Shown piece by piece: positions 7,761 to 16,613 of a stretch of DNA of 64,000 nt. Position 1 is the stretch's first letter; the number at the start of each line of letters is the position of its first letter. This DNA is from [Anoxybacillus] calidus (GTDB taxonomy: Bacteria > Bacillota > Bacilli > Bacillales > Anoxybacillaceae): NCBI RefSeq assembly GCF_013760845.1, contig NZ_JACDUU010000003.1, forward strand, positions 182,606 through 246,605, written 5' to 3'. The position numbers and the translations under genes were made by a program. Below the pieces are notes generated by a model. That model saw nothing but the letters and a program-made list of their open reading frames with translations. It searched no databases and was not told the DNA's origin.

Positions 7761-7788
7761 TGTATCAAAGCGACGAAGGTTTTATAAT
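7761..7788 (+). promoter_or_regulatory. Putative bdhA promoter
   Basis: TATAAT at 7783-7788 with a weak -35 (TGTATC, 7761-7766) 16 bp upstream. The Rex/Fnr-type box ends about 10 bp before this -35. Confidence 0.45.
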
Positions 7789-7841
7789 AAAGTTGTAGAA
7801 ACATTATAGATGGTTTCTAAAAAATAAAAGAGGTGTTTCAT

Positions 7842-8900
7842 ATGAAAGCGGCGAGATGGTATAACGCAAGAGATATTCGAGTAGAGGAAATTCCAGAACC
7901 GAAAGTGGAAAAGGGGAAAGTGAAAATTAAGGTTGCGTACTGCGGGATTTGCGGTTCCGATTTGCATGAATATTTGGCAGGACCGATTTTTGTACCCGTA
8001 GACGAACTGCATCCGCTTTCAAAAGATAAAGCACCGATTGTGATGGGGCATGAATTTGCAGGGGAAGTAGTAGAGGTCGGTGAAGGTGTTACAAATGTAA
8101 AAGTAGGAGACCGCGTGTGCGTGGAACCGATTTACAGCTGCGGCGAGTGTGAGTCTTGTAAAAAAGGACATTACAATGTTTGTGAAAAGTTAGGGTTTGT
8201 TGGTTTGTCTGGTGGATATGGAGGATTTGCGGAGTACAGTGTTGTTCCTTCCAATATGGTTCATAAAATTCCTAATCATATGTCTTGGGAACAAGCAGCG
8301 TTGGTAGAACCTACGGCGGTTGCTGTTCATGCCGTTCGTCAAAGCGATTTGAAAATTGGAGATACGGTTGCGGTGTTTGGAGCGGGACCTATTGGTTTAC
8401 TTGTGATCCAAGCAGCAAGAGCGGCAGGGGCAAGTAAAATTTTCGCGGTGGAAGTTTCACCAGAACGTCAAGAATTTGCTAGAAAAGTGGGCGCGGATTT
8501 TGTCATTAATCCGATTGAAACAGATGTTGTCAGCGAAATTAAATCTCATACAGACGGTTTAGGAGTGGATGTCGCGTATGAGGTTGCTGGAATTGATGTT
8601 ACGTTAAACACTGCGATTCAATCCACAAAATCAGAAGGAAATGTGGTTAATATCAGCATTTGGGAAAAGCCAGCGACCATTCCGTTGAACAATCTGATTT
8701 TGACAGAAAAGAAAATGACAAGCATTATTGCGTACCGTAATATATTCCCGCAAGTCATTCAACTCATTGCGAACAACCAAATAAAAGCATTGGATTTAGT
8801 CACGAAATATATCGGCTTGGATGAAATCGTATCAGAAGGTTTTGAAGCGTTAACGAAGAATAAAAGTCAAATCAAAATTTTGGTCAGCCCATCCAAATAA
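7842..8900 (+). CDS. bdhA: Zn-dependent 2,3-butanediol dehydrogenase / acetoin reductase
   Basis: A 352-residue medium-chain zinc alcohol dehydrogenase that probably interconverts acetoin and 2,3-butanediol with NAD(H). Catalytic zinc ligands are seen in CGICGSDLHE (Cys37) and GHEF. The structural zinc cysteines are in CGECESCKKGHYNVC. The Rossmann fingerprint is GAGPIGLL. The segment GPIFVPVDELHPLSKDKAPI is typical of the BdhA subgroup rather than ethanol or sorbitol dehydrogenases. The start is ATG 7842, with AGAGGTG seven bases upstream; a GTG at 7833 overlaps that site. The redox-type operator upstream fits a fermentation enzyme. It is not part of the B. subtilis gene order at this place. 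Confidence 0.88.
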   Translation: MKAARWYNARDIRVEEIPEPKVEKGKVKIKVAYCGICGSDLHEYLAGPIFVPVDELHPLSKDKAPIVMGHEFAGEVVEVGEGVTNVKVGDRVCVEPIYSCGECESCKKGHYNVCEKLGFVGLSGGYGGFAEYSVVPSNMVHKIPNHMSWEQAALVEPTAVAVHAVRQSDLKIGDTVAVFGAGPIGLLVIQAARAAGASKIFAVEVSPERQEFARKVGADFVINPIETDVVSEIKSHTDGLGVDVAYEVAGIDVTLNTAIQSTKSEGNVVNISIWEKPATIPLNNLILTEKKMTSIIAYRNIFPQVIQLIANNQIKALDLVTKYIGLDEIVSEGFEALTKNKSQIKILVSPSK

Positions 8901-8944
8901 ATCAAAAAATAGATGTTCCCTCTTGTGTTGACAGTTGCTACCCC

Positions 8945-8974
8945 CCCTCCTGTTTGCACAGGAGGGATCTTTTC
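8945..8974 (+). terminator. Terminator of bdhA
   Basis: A 9-bp GC-rich stem CCCTCCTGT / ACAGGAGGG (8945-8953, 8958-8966) and a short T-rich tail. Confidence 0.75.
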
Positions 8975-9081
8975 ATGAATAACCGTTATTCCAAAGAGTG
9001 ACATCATGTTTTCCTATTTTCACTCATCCTCTTTTTCACTCCGAACCAATGATGATATTCATCCTTACCAATCCCTTATTG

Positions 9082-9110
9082 TTGTGACCGTCACGCGAAC
9101 GTGATATGAT
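9082..9110 (+). promoter_or_regulatory. Putative secA promoter with palindromic spacer
   Basis: TTGTGA (9082-9087) and TATGAT (9105-9110) with a 17-bp spacer. The spacer contains the perfect inverted repeat TCACG-CGAA-CGTGA at 9091-9104, positioned like a repressor site. Confidence 0.6.
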
Positions 9111-9121
9111 AAAAATTGGAC

Positions 9122-9298
9122 TATGTAACACAATAAGATATCATAATCTAAAACTGCTATAACATCAAAACTTCTAATTAATATCATTAGAATGACTATC
9201 ATAAACTCTAGCACGTCATTATGTAACACAAAATAGTTAATGGAAATTATTTAAATTACCCGATCATCATCTCAATGTTACATGTTTTAATATGTAAC
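9122..9298 (+). repeat. Repeated TATGTAAC motifs in the secA leader
   Basis: The 12-mer TATGTAACACAA occurs at 9122-9133 and 9220-9231. TATGTAAC recurs at 9291-9298, facing an inverted GTTACAT at 9277-9283 with an 8-bp gap. The repetition is seen directly; a protein or RNA role is unknown. Confidence 0.7.
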
Positions 9299-9382
9299 CT
9301 ATTTCATTCCAACTCACTTCACCATCACTATATCTTAATAAAGTGCTTCTAAGCACAAATTCAAATAGAGGAGCGTTCATGA

Positions 9383-11893
9383 ATGCTTGGTATTTTAAAC
9401 AAAGTATTTGACCCGAACAAACGAATACTCAAACGCTTGGAAAAAATGGCAGACCAAGTTGATGCGCTTGGTCCGGAAATGGCGAAGCTTTCGGATAGTG
9501 AATTGCGCCAAAAAACGGACGAGTTTAAAGCTCGTTACCAAAACGGTGAGTCTCTTGACGATTTGTTAGTTGAAGCGTTTGCCGTTGTGCGCGAAGGGGC
9601 AAAGCGCGTCCTTGGACTGTATCCATATAAAGTGCAAATTATGGGTGGTATTGCGCTTCATGAGGGCAATATTGCCGAAATGAAAACAGGTGAAGGGAAA
9701 ACGTTAACGGCGACGATGCCGGTTTATTTAAATGCGCTCACAGGAAAAGGTGTGCATGTCGTTACGGTCAACGAATATTTGGCAAGCCGTGACGCCAATG
9801 AAATGGGTAAGCTGTACGAATTTTTAGGCTTAACAGTCGGCTTAAACTTAAACGGTATGTCGCGCGAAGAAAAACAAGCGGCATATAATGCTGACATTAC
9901 GTATGGAACAAATAACGAGTTCGGCTTTGACTATTTGCGTGACAACATGGTTCTTTACAAAGAACATATGGTGCAGCGTCCGCTTCACTTTGCGGTGATT
10001 GACGAGGTCGACTCTATTTTAATTGACGAAGCGCGCACGCCGCTCATTATTTCCGGTACAGCGCAGAAATCAACGAAGCTGTACATTCAAGCGAATGCAT
10101 TTGTTCGTACGTTGAAAAAAGACGTTGATTACACGTATGATGAAAAAACGAAAAGCGTGCAATTAACAGAAGAAGGAATTACAAAGGCAGAGCGCGCATT
10201 TGGCATCGACAACTTATTCGATCTTAAGCATGTGACGCTGAACCATCATATTAACTTAGCGTTAAAAGCGCATGTGACGATGCATCGCGATGTCGATTAC
10301 GTAGTGGAAGACGGAAAAGTCGTCATCGTTGACCCATTTACAGGCCGTTTGATGAGAGGACGCCGCTACAGTGACGGTTTGCATCAGGCGATTGAAGCAA
10401 AAGAAGGTTTGGAAATTCAAAATGAGTCAATGACTCTTGCGACGATTACGTTCCAAAACTATTTCCGCATGTATGAAAAATTGGCGGGAATGACCGGTAC
10501 GGCAAAAACAGAGGAAGAAGAGTTCCGCAACATTTATAACATGCAAGTCATTGTCATTCCGACAAACAAACCGGTCATTCGTGAAGACCGTCCAGACTTG
10601 ATTTTTAAAACGATGGAAGGCAAATTCCGTGCGGTGGTGGAAGATATTGCCCAACGCCATGCGAAGGGTCAGCCGGTGCTTGTCGGTACAGTGGCGATTG
10701 AAACTTCGGAATTAATTTCGCAGATGCTGAAGAAAAGAGGAATTCCTCATAACGTATTAAATGCGAAAAACCATGCGAAAGAGGCAGAAATTATCGCACA
10801 AGCCGGTCAAAAAGGTGCCGTGACTATTGCGACGAACATGGCAGGCCGCGGTACGGACATTAAGCTTGGCGAAGGAGTGCGCGAGCTTGGTGGATTAGCG
10901 GTGATCGGTACAGAGCGCCATGAAAGCCGCCGTATTGACAATCAGTTGCGCGGTCGTGCCGGCCGTCAGGGAGACCCGGGCGTATCGCAGTTCTATTTGT
11001 CATTAGAAGACGAATTGATGCGCCGCTTTGGTTCTGAGAATATGATGGCGATGATGGACCGACTTGGTATGGATGATTCGCAGCCGATTCAAAGTAAAAT
11101 TGTCTCCAAAGCGGTTGAGTCCGCGCAAAAACGGGTAGAAGGAAACAACTTCGATGCGCGTAAGCAGCTTTTACAATATGATGATGTGCTGCGCGAGCAA
11201 CGTGAAATCATTTACCGTCAACGCTTCCAAGTGCTTGATGCGGAGAACATTCGAGATATCGTTGAAAAAATGATTCAATCGGTCATTGAACGTGTTGTGA
11301 ATGCCCATACGCCAAAAGAAGAATTGCCGGAAGACTGGGATTTAAAAGGGATTATCGACTATGTCAATGCGAATCTTTTGGATGAAGGCGACGTAACACT
11401 CAATGACTTGCGCGGCAAAGAGCCAGAAGAAATGATTGAGCTCATTTGGGAAAAAGTGAAAGAGCGCTATGACGAAAAAGAACGTCAAATTGCGCCAGAG
11501 CAAATGCGCGAATTTGAGAGAGTCGTTGTTCTTCGTGCGGTTGATATGAAATGGATGGATCATATTGACGCGATGGAGCAATTGCGTCAAGGCATTCATT
11601 TGCGTGCATACGGACAAATCGATCCGCTTCGCGAATACCAAATGGAAGGATATGAGATGTTTGAAAACATGATCGCTTCCATTGAGGAAGAAGTGGCGAA
11701 GTATATTATGAAAGCGGAGATTCAAAACAACTTAGAGCGTCAGGAAGTAGCGAAGGGGCAGGCGGTGCATCCGAAAGAAGAAGGAGAGGTCAAACGTAAG
11801 CCGGTAAGAAAGGCTATTGAAATTGGCCGCAACGATCCGTGCTTTTGCGGAAGCGGCAAAAAATATAAACATTGTTGCGGAAAAAATGCGTAA
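9383..11893 (+). CDS. secA: Preprotein translocase ATPase SecA
   Basis: SecA drives export of signal-peptide proteins through SecYEG by ATP hydrolysis. The 836 residues match the family (841 in B. subtilis). Visible features are the Walker A GEGKT at 103-107, the [19 protein letters not shown] Walker B region, TMAGRGTDI-type helicase motifs ([16 protein letters not shown]), the scaffold and wing region, and the C-terminal zinc-binding [14 protein letters not shown] that contacts SecB or ribosomes. GAGGAGCG precedes the ATG. A terminator-like hairpin separates it from prfB, as in a partly attenuated secA-prfB operon. Confidence 0.98.
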   Translation: MLGILNKVFDPNKRILKRLEKMADQVDALGPEMAKLSDSELRQKTDEFKARYQNGESLDDLLVEAFAVVREGAKRVLGLYPYKVQIMGGIALHEGNIAEMKTGEGKTLTATMPVYLNALTGKGVHVVTVNEYLASRDANEMGKLYEFLGLTVGLNLNGMSREEKQAAYNADITYGTNNEFGFDYLRDNMVLYKEHMVQRPLHFAVIDEVDSILIDEARTPLIISGTAQKSTKLYIQANAFVRTLKKDVDYTYDEKTKSVQLTEEGITKAERAFGIDNLFDLKHVTLNHHINLALKAHVTMHRDVDYVVEDGKVVIVDPFTGRLMRGRRYSDGLHQAIEAKEGLEIQNESMTLATITFQNYFRMYEKLAGMTGTAKTEEEEFRNIYNMQVIVIPTNKPVIREDRPDLIFKTMEGKFRAVVEDIAQRHAKGQPVLVGTVAIETSELISQMLKKRGIPHNVLNAKNHAKEAEIIAQAGQKGAVTIATNMAGRGTDIKLGEGVRELGGLAVIGTERHESRRIDNQLRGRAGRQGDPGVSQFYLSLEDELMRRFGSENMMAMMDRLGMDDSQPIQSKIVSKAVESAQKRVEGNNFDARKQLLQYDDVLREQREIIYRQRFQVLDAENIRDIVEKMIQSVIERVVNAHTPKEELPEDWDLKGIIDYVNANLLDEGDVTLNDLRGKEPEEMIELIWEKVKERYDEKERQIAPEQMREFERVVVLRAVDMKWMDHIDAMEQLRQGIHLRAYGQIDPLREYQMEGYEMFENMIASIEEEVAKYIMKAEIQNNLERQEVAKGQAVHPKEEGEVKRKPVRKAIEIGRNDPCFCGSGKKYKHCCGKNA

Positions 11894-11902
11894 ACAAGAA
11901 AT

Positions 11903-11943
11903 ATAAAGTGAGGGTGGGGACCCCGCCTCTCACTTTATTTTTG
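11903..11943 (+). terminator. Terminator or attenuator between secA and prfB
   Basis: A long GC-rich stem formed by AAAGTGAGGG...GGGG and CCCCGCCTCTCACTTT, followed by ATTTTT. It may limit read-through from secA into prfB. Confidence 0.7.
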
Positions 11944-12006
11944 ACGATGTGCCCATTGATTATCATGTGTCTTATAAAGTAAAATGTGTACCGAGGTGAA
12001 CATGTC

Positions 12007-13111
12007 ATGATAGATTTAGTGCAAATTAAGCAAGACCTTGAAAAAATGGCTAAGCGATTAGCGGATATTAGGGGGTCTCTTTGACCTCGAAGCGAAAGAA
12101 GCCCGCATTCGTGAGTTAGATGAACAAATGGCGGCGCCGGACTTTTGGGACGACCAAAAGTCAGCACAGACCGTTATTAGCGAAGCGAATGCGCTCAAAG
12201 ATTTAGTTGGACAATTTAAGTCATTAGAAGAACGTTATGAAAACTTAGAAGTGACGTATGAGCTTGTGAAAGAAGAACCGGATGAAGAGCTGCAACAGGA
12301 GTTAGAGGCGGAAGTCAAGCAGCTCGCTAAAGAGTTTAGTGAATTTGAGTTGCAGCTGCTTCTTAATGAGCCGTATGATAAAAACAATGCGATTTTAGAG
12401 CTTCACCCAGGTGCGGGAGGTACGGAATCGCAAGACTGGGCTTCGATGCTTCTTCGCATGTATACAAGATGGGCGGAGAAAAAAGGCTTCAAAGTCGAAA
12501 CGCTCGATTATCTTCCGGGTGAAGAAGCAGGTGTTAAGAGTGTGACGCTTTTAATTAAAGGTCATAACGCATACGGATACTTAAAGGCAGAAAAAGGCGT
12601 TCATCGCTTAGTACGTATTTCGCCGTTCGATGCTTCTGGACGCCGTCATACGTCATTCGTTTCTTGCGAAGTGGTGCCGGAATTTAACGAAGATATTGAA
12701 ATTGAAATAAGACCAGATGAAATTAAAGTCGATACGTACCGCTCAAGTGGTGCCGGCGGTCAGCACGTCAACACGACCGACTCAGCGGTGCGCATTACTC
12801 ATATTCCAACTGGCATTGTCGTAACATGTCAGTCAGAACGTTCGCAAATTAAAAACCGCGAAAAAGCGATGAACATGTTAAAAGCGAAGCTATATCAAAA
12901 GAAATTGGAAGAACAACAGGCAGAGCTTGCGGAAATTCGCGGCGAGCAAAAAGAAATCGGTTGGGGAAACCAAATTCGTTCGTATGTCTTCCACCCGTAT
13001 TCGCTTGTAAAAGACCACCGTACGAATACCGAAGTCGGCAACGTGCAAGCGGTTATGGACGGGGAGATTGATATTTTTATCGATGCGTATTTGCGTTCTA
13101 AATTAAAATAA
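12007..13111 (+). CDS. prfB: Peptide chain release factor 2 (programmed +1 frameshift)
   Basis: RF2 ends translation at UGA and UAA. The gene is in two frames: 25 codons from ATG 12007 ([20 protein letters not shown]...) reach an in-frame TGA at 12082-12084, then reading continues +1 from GAC at 12083 to the TAA at 13109-13111, giving 367 residues. The stop-anticodon tripeptide SPF is in [14 protein letters not shown] and the catalytic GGQ is in [19 protein letters not shown] lies seven bases before the ATG. An annotation without the shift would wrongly start inside the gene, for example at 12128. Confidence 0.97.
12070..12085 (+). promoter_or_regulatory. RF2 autoregulatory frameshift site
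   Basis: AGG GGG TCT CTT TGA C: a Shine-Dalgarno-like AGGGGG three bases upstream of the slippery CTT and the UGA stop. Low RF2 favours slippage of the CTT tRNA into the +1 frame and completes RF2. This is the classic conserved arrangement. Confidence 0.97.
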
Positions 13112-13121
13112 ACCCTTGATG

Positions 13122-13202
13122 GAGACTGACTCACAAAGGTCTGTCTTCCTCGAACATTTGCGAGAGGAAGAAGATTCTTTTGTTGAGTTGGTCTCTTTTT
13201 TA
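13122..13202 (+). terminator. Terminator of prfB
   Basis: An outer 12-bp stem GAGACTGACTCA / TGAGTTGGTCTC (13122-13133, 13184-13195) encloses a second hairpin CTTCCTCG / CGAGAGGAAG. A T run follows. Confidence 0.85.
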
Positions 13203-13451
13203 TGAACATAAACACTAACATTAATTCATCATTGTTGTTTTGATAGCGCACACTAAAATATAGCAGGTATGTTGATTAACTAATAAAATACAGTGATTTA
13301 TGGTTAACAAAATGGCTTTTCTGCCGGGGTTAATAGCAAAATAATGGATGATTACATATCGTCCTTTAATGTTTTAGCTTATTACTGCGTTATTTGACTG
13401 TCATTTACTTGTCGAAGCGTGCGTGCTATACTCACATGGGGTGATTGGATG
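13203..13451. other. Intergenic region upstream of the YitT-family gene
   Basis: No gene is seen. A plausible promoter is TTTACT (13404-13409), a 17-bp spacer and TATACT (13427-13432), about 17 bp before the start codon. The AT-rich left part shows no further structure. Confidence 0.5.
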
Positions 13452-14312
13452 ATGAAAAAGAGAAGGCGGACGTTAAGTCCGAAATGGGAATTGCTAATTG
13501 AGTATTTATATATATTAATGGGTTCAGCCATCGTCGCGATTGCGTTTAATGTGTTTTTATTGCCAAATCGTATCGCATCAGGCGGTGTAAGTGGGATTAG
13601 CACGATTTTACACGCAACGTTAGGATGGCAGCCGGCCTATGTGCAATGGGCGTTTAATATTCCGCTGTTTATTGCCGGGGTTGTTTTACTTGGAAAACAA
13701 TTTGGAATTAAAACGTTAGTTGGTACGCTATTTTTACCATTTGTTGTTTACTTAACAAAAGACTTTGAACCTGTCACACCTGACCCACTTCTTGGCTCAT
13801 TGTTTGGCGGAATTGGTGTCGGAGCAGGGCTTGGAATTGTATTTCGCGGTAAAGCTTCAACAGGCGGTACGGATTTAGCGGCGCAAATTATTCATAAGTA
13901 TACGGGATTATCGCTTGGTACGTGTGTCATATTAATTGATGGGCTTATTGTTTTAACGGCGGCGCTCGTATTTGATGTGGAACAAGCGCTATATGCATTG
14001 ATTGCTTTATTTGTAACAAGCAAAACCATTGATTTTGTACAAGTTGGTTTTGGTTATTCGAAAATGGCGATGATTATTACAAACAAAGAAGAAGAAGTAC
14101 GACAGGCCATTTTACATAAAATCGACCGCGGAGTGACAAAGTTGTCAGCGTACGGAGGATATACGGAAAATGAGCGGCCGGTGCTGATGTGTGTGGTAGA
14201 GCAGTCGGAGTTCACAAAATTGAAACAATTGGTAAAAGGCATTGATCCTTCTGCGTTTGTCATCGTTATGGATGCAACGGAAGTGCTTGGCGAAGGATTT
14301 AAACGTGCTTAG
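13452..14312 (+). CDS. yvjA: YitT-family membrane protein (YvjA)
   Basis: A 286-residue protein with five or six hydrophobic segments in the first 190 residues, including the family-typical NRIASGGVSGISTILH and GKASTGGTDLAAQIIHKY. The C-terminal cytosolic domain (DUF2179-like) contains RGVTKLSAYGGYTENERPVL. Substrate and function are unknown for the family. ATG 13452 has GGGGTGA seven bases upstream; ATG 13449 is an alternative. The position between prfB and cccB matches yvjA of B. subtilis. Confidence 0.9.
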   Translation: MKKRRRTLSPKWELLIEYLYILMGSAIVAIAFNVFLLPNRIASGGVSGISTILHATLGWQPAYVQWAFNIPLFIAGVVLLGKQFGIKTLVGTLFLPFVVYLTKDFEPVTPDPLLGSLFGGIGVGAGLGIVFRGKASTGGTDLAAQIIHKYTGLSLGTCVILIDGLIVLTAALVFDVEQALYALIALFVTSKTIDFVQVGFGYSKMAMIITNKEEEVRQAILHKIDRGVTKLSAYGGYTENERPVLMCVVEQSEFTKLKQLVKGIDPSAFVIVMDATEVLGEGFKRA

Positions 14313-14374
14313 ATTGAGAAAAATGGGATATAATAAGGGCTGTATGCAATCTTTTACAGGGGGTAAGTTCACTC

Positions 14375-14704
14375 ATGAAAAAGAAACTATTTGGCTTATT
14401 ATTAGGAACATCGCTTGCATTAGCAGCCTGTGGTGGGGGAGAAGAAGCTACTGATAACAATAATAATGGCGGTGGCGGTGCAACTGCGGCATCGGCTGAA
14501 GACATTTACAAGCAAAACTGTGCAAGCTGTCATGGGCAAGATTTAAGAGGACAAGTCGGTCCAAGCTTAGAGAAAGTTGGCAGCAAATATTCGAAAGATG
14601 AAATTAAACAAATTATTGAAAAAGGTCGAGGAGGCATGCCTAGCGGATTAATCCAGGGCGAAGATGCCGACAAAGTCGCTGAATGGTTAGCAGCGAAAAA
14701 ATAA
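14375..14704 (+). CDS. cccB: Lipoprotein cytochrome c-551
   Basis: A 109-residue membrane-anchored electron carrier. The signal peptide ends in a lipobox LAAC (Cys at residue 19), followed by a Gly/Asn-rich linker of about 20 residues. The haem domain has CASCH, and the distal ligand is probably Met in GGMPSG. It acts outside the membrane, passing electrons to terminal oxidases. GGGGG precedes the ATG. The location between yvjA and ftsE matches cccB of B. subtilis. Confidence 0.93.
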   Translation: MKKKLFGLLLGTSLALAACGGGEEATDNNNNGGGGATAASAEDIYKQNCASCHGQDLRGQVGPSLEKVGSKYSKDEIKQIIEKGRGGMPSGLIQGEDADKVAEWLAAKK

Positions 14705-14718
14705 AGTGGGTGTTTGAT

Positions 14719-14775
14719 AAGGGGTTGGCTCGGGCGATAGCCATATGGCTGAGAAGAGTCCAAGCCCTTTGTTGT
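14719..14775 (+). terminator. Terminator of cccB
   Basis: The outer stem AAGGGGTTGGCTC pairs with GAGTCCAAGCCCTT, and an inner AGCCATATGGCT hairpin lies between them. The tail TTTGTTGTTG is only moderately T-rich. Confidence 0.65.
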
Positions 14776-15013
14776 TGTGCCCTTATGCGCTTCTCTTTTC
14801 AAAGTTCCCCGATAGAATAAAGCTTCCGCTTATACTCCGATAATGGAAATACAGGTAGCTGTGTAATGTATTTGAAATATAAATGTAAAATAAATTGCCA
14901 GAAATAGTGCTATAATATCTTTCGTAGAATTTTGTATAATTGTTTCGAAAAATGGCGATAAATCGTTGAAATTCGAGTTTAACTATAAAGCTGAAAATAG
15001 ATTAGGTGATAGC
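14776..15013. other. Intergenic region upstream of ftsE
   Basis: No gene is seen. Extended -10 TGCTATAAT is at 14908-14916, and a second TATAAT is at 14935-14940. Neither has a good -35. The upstream part is AT-rich and featureless. Confidence 0.5.
14908..14916 (+). promoter_or_regulatory. Extended -10 promoter element of ftsEX
   Basis: TGCTATAAT matches the extended -10 consensus TGNTATAAT; a start near 14923 would give a leader of about 90 nt before ftsE. Confidence 0.45.
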
Positions 15014-15700
15014 ATGATAGAAATGCAGGATGTATATAAAACATATCCAAACGGCGTGATGGCTCTAAACGGTATCAACGTACGCATTAAGCAAGGCGAA
15101 TTTGTGTATGTCGTTGGTCCAAGCGGTGCCGGAAAATCGACGTTTATTAAAATGATGTACCGCGAGGAAAAGCCAACGAGCGGTTCCATTATGATTAACG
15201 GTGTTAATCTTGCAAAGTTAAAAGATAGTAAAGTACCGTTACTGCGCAGACATATCGGTGTTGTTTTCCAAGATTTTAAATTACTTCCAAAGCTAACGGT
15301 TTATGAAAATGTCGCGTTTGCTTTAGAAGTAATTGAAGAATCGCCGAAAAACATTAAAAAGAGAGTCATGGAAGTATTGGATCTTGTCGGATTGAAGAAT
15401 AAAGCGCGCTTTTATCCGGATGAATTGTCAGGCGGAGAGCAACAACGCGTATCCATTGCGCGTTCGATTGTGAATTCGCCTAAAATCGTTATTGCTGACG
15501 AACCGACAGGAAACTTAGACCCTGATACATCATGGGGAATTATGGATCTTTTTGAAGAGATTAATAACCGCGGCACGACAGTTGTGATGGCAACGCATAA
15601 CCGCGAGATTGTTAACTCGATTAAGAAGCGTGTTATCGCGATTGAAAACGGCAAGATTGTGCGCGATGAAGCAAAGGGGGAATACGGTTATGACAGTTAA
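15014..15700 (+). CDS. ftsE: Cell division ATP-binding protein FtsE
   Basis: The ATPase subunit of the FtsEX complex, which switches peptidoglycan hydrolases at the septum or side wall. The 228 residues equal the B. subtilis length. Walker A is GPSGAGKS, the ABC signature LSGGEQQR and Walker B IVIADEP. ATG 15014 is preceded by TTAGGTGAT; an upstream TTG at 14966 would add 16 non-conserved residues. The 3' end overlaps ftsX by 11 bp. Confidence 0.97.
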   Translation: MIEMQDVYKTYPNGVMALNGINVRIKQGEFVYVVGPSGAGKSTFIKMMYREEKPTSGSIMINGVNLAKLKDSKVPLLRRHIGVVFQDFKLLPKLTVYENVAFALEVIEESPKNIKKRVMEVLDLVGLKNKARFYPDELSGGEQQRVSIARSIVNSPKIVIADEPTGNLDPDTSWGIMDLFEEINNRGTTVVMATHNREIVNSIKKRVIAIENGKIVRDEAKGEYGYDS

Positions 15701-16583
15701 CACCCTCAAGCGGCATTTGCGCGAAAGCATCAAAAGCCTTGGACGAAATGGCTGGATGACGTTTGCTTCTATCAGTGCCGTGACAGTGACGTTATTGCTT
15801 GTTGGTGTTTTTCTCATTGTTATGTTAAACATGAACAATTTTGCGAAAAAAATCGAAAGCGATGTAGAAATTCGTGTTCATATTGATGTGACGGCAACGC
15901 CAAAAGATAAAGAAGCTCTTAAGGCGCAAATTGAGGCGATTCCTGAAGTAAAGGAAATTACATATTCATCAAAGGAAGAAGAATTGAAAAATCTGATTAA
16001 AAGTTTTGGTGAAGAAGGTTCTTCTTTTAAACTATTCGAACAAGACAATCCATTAAGTGATGTATATGTCGTAAAAACTGCCAAACCGACCGATACGATC
16101 AAAGTGGCCAAAAAAATTGAAACATTTAAATTTGCTCACAAGGTCAAGTACGGACAAGGGCAGGTAGAGAAGCTGTTTAAAACGTTAAAAGTGGCGAGAA
16201 ATATTGGATTGGGATTGATTCTCGGTTTGTTATTTACCGCTATGTTTTTAATCTCGAACACAATCAAAATTACGATTTTTGCGAGAAGAAAAGAAATAGA
16301 AATTATGAGATTAGTAGGAGCAACAAATGGCTTTATTCGCTGGCCGTTTTTCCTTGAAGGGTTATGGCTTGGCTTGTTAGGTGCGGTGATACCAATTACG
16401 TTACTATTATTCTCCTATTACAACCTTTATACCTTTTTAGAGCCGAAGCTAACGAATCCGTTCCTTCAATTGTTACCGTTTAGCCCGTTTGCATGGCAAG
16501 TTGCTGCGATCTTAGTCGCATTGGGGGCATGCATCGGTGTTTGGGGAAGTATGGTGTCTGTCCGGAGGTTTTTAAAAGTTTAA
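15690..16583 (+). CDS. ftsX: Cell division membrane protein FtsX
   Basis: The membrane subunit of FtsEX. The 297 residues have the expected layout: a first transmembrane segment near residues 22-46 (ISAVTVTLLLVGVFLIVMLN), a large extracellular loop (about 50-170) that contacts the hydrolase, then three more membrane segments with ARRKEIEIMRLVGATNGFIR between them. ATG 15690 lies inside the end of ftsE with AAAGGGGG upstream, showing translational coupling. The next gene, 30 nt downstream, encodes a likely partner hydrolase. Confidence 0.97.
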   Translation: MTVNTLKRHLRESIKSLGRNGWMTFASISAVTVTLLLVGVFLIVMLNMNNFAKKIESDVEIRVHIDVTATPKDKEALKAQIEAIPEVKEITYSSKEEELKNLIKSFGEEGSSFKLFEQDNPLSDVYVVKTAKPTDTIKVAKKIETFKFAHKVKYGQGQVEKLFKTLKVARNIGLGLILGLLFTAMFLISNTIKITIFARRKEIEIMRLVGATNGFIRWPFFLEGLWLGLLGAVIPITLLLFSYYNLYTFLEPKLTNPFLQLLPFSPFAWQVAAILVALGACIGVWGSMVSVRRFLKV

Positions 16584-16613
16584 GAGAGAAAGAGAGAAAG
16601 GGGAAACGAGGCC

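Larger units (their letters stand above)
8975..9382. other. Long gene-free leader of secA
   Basis: No gene is seen. It holds a good promoter at 9082-9110 and, downstream of it, TATGTAAC motifs at 9122, 9220 and 9291 plus an inverted copy at 9277. A transcript from this promoter would have a leader of about 265 nt before secA. No known riboswitch fold is recognised. Confidence 0.6.

Noticed and set aside
11342-11725. A 127-codon open frame on the - strand inside secA
   Set aside because: It lies wholly within the conserved secA coding region, has no ribosome binding site and its translation has no family features; it is a codon-usage shadow.
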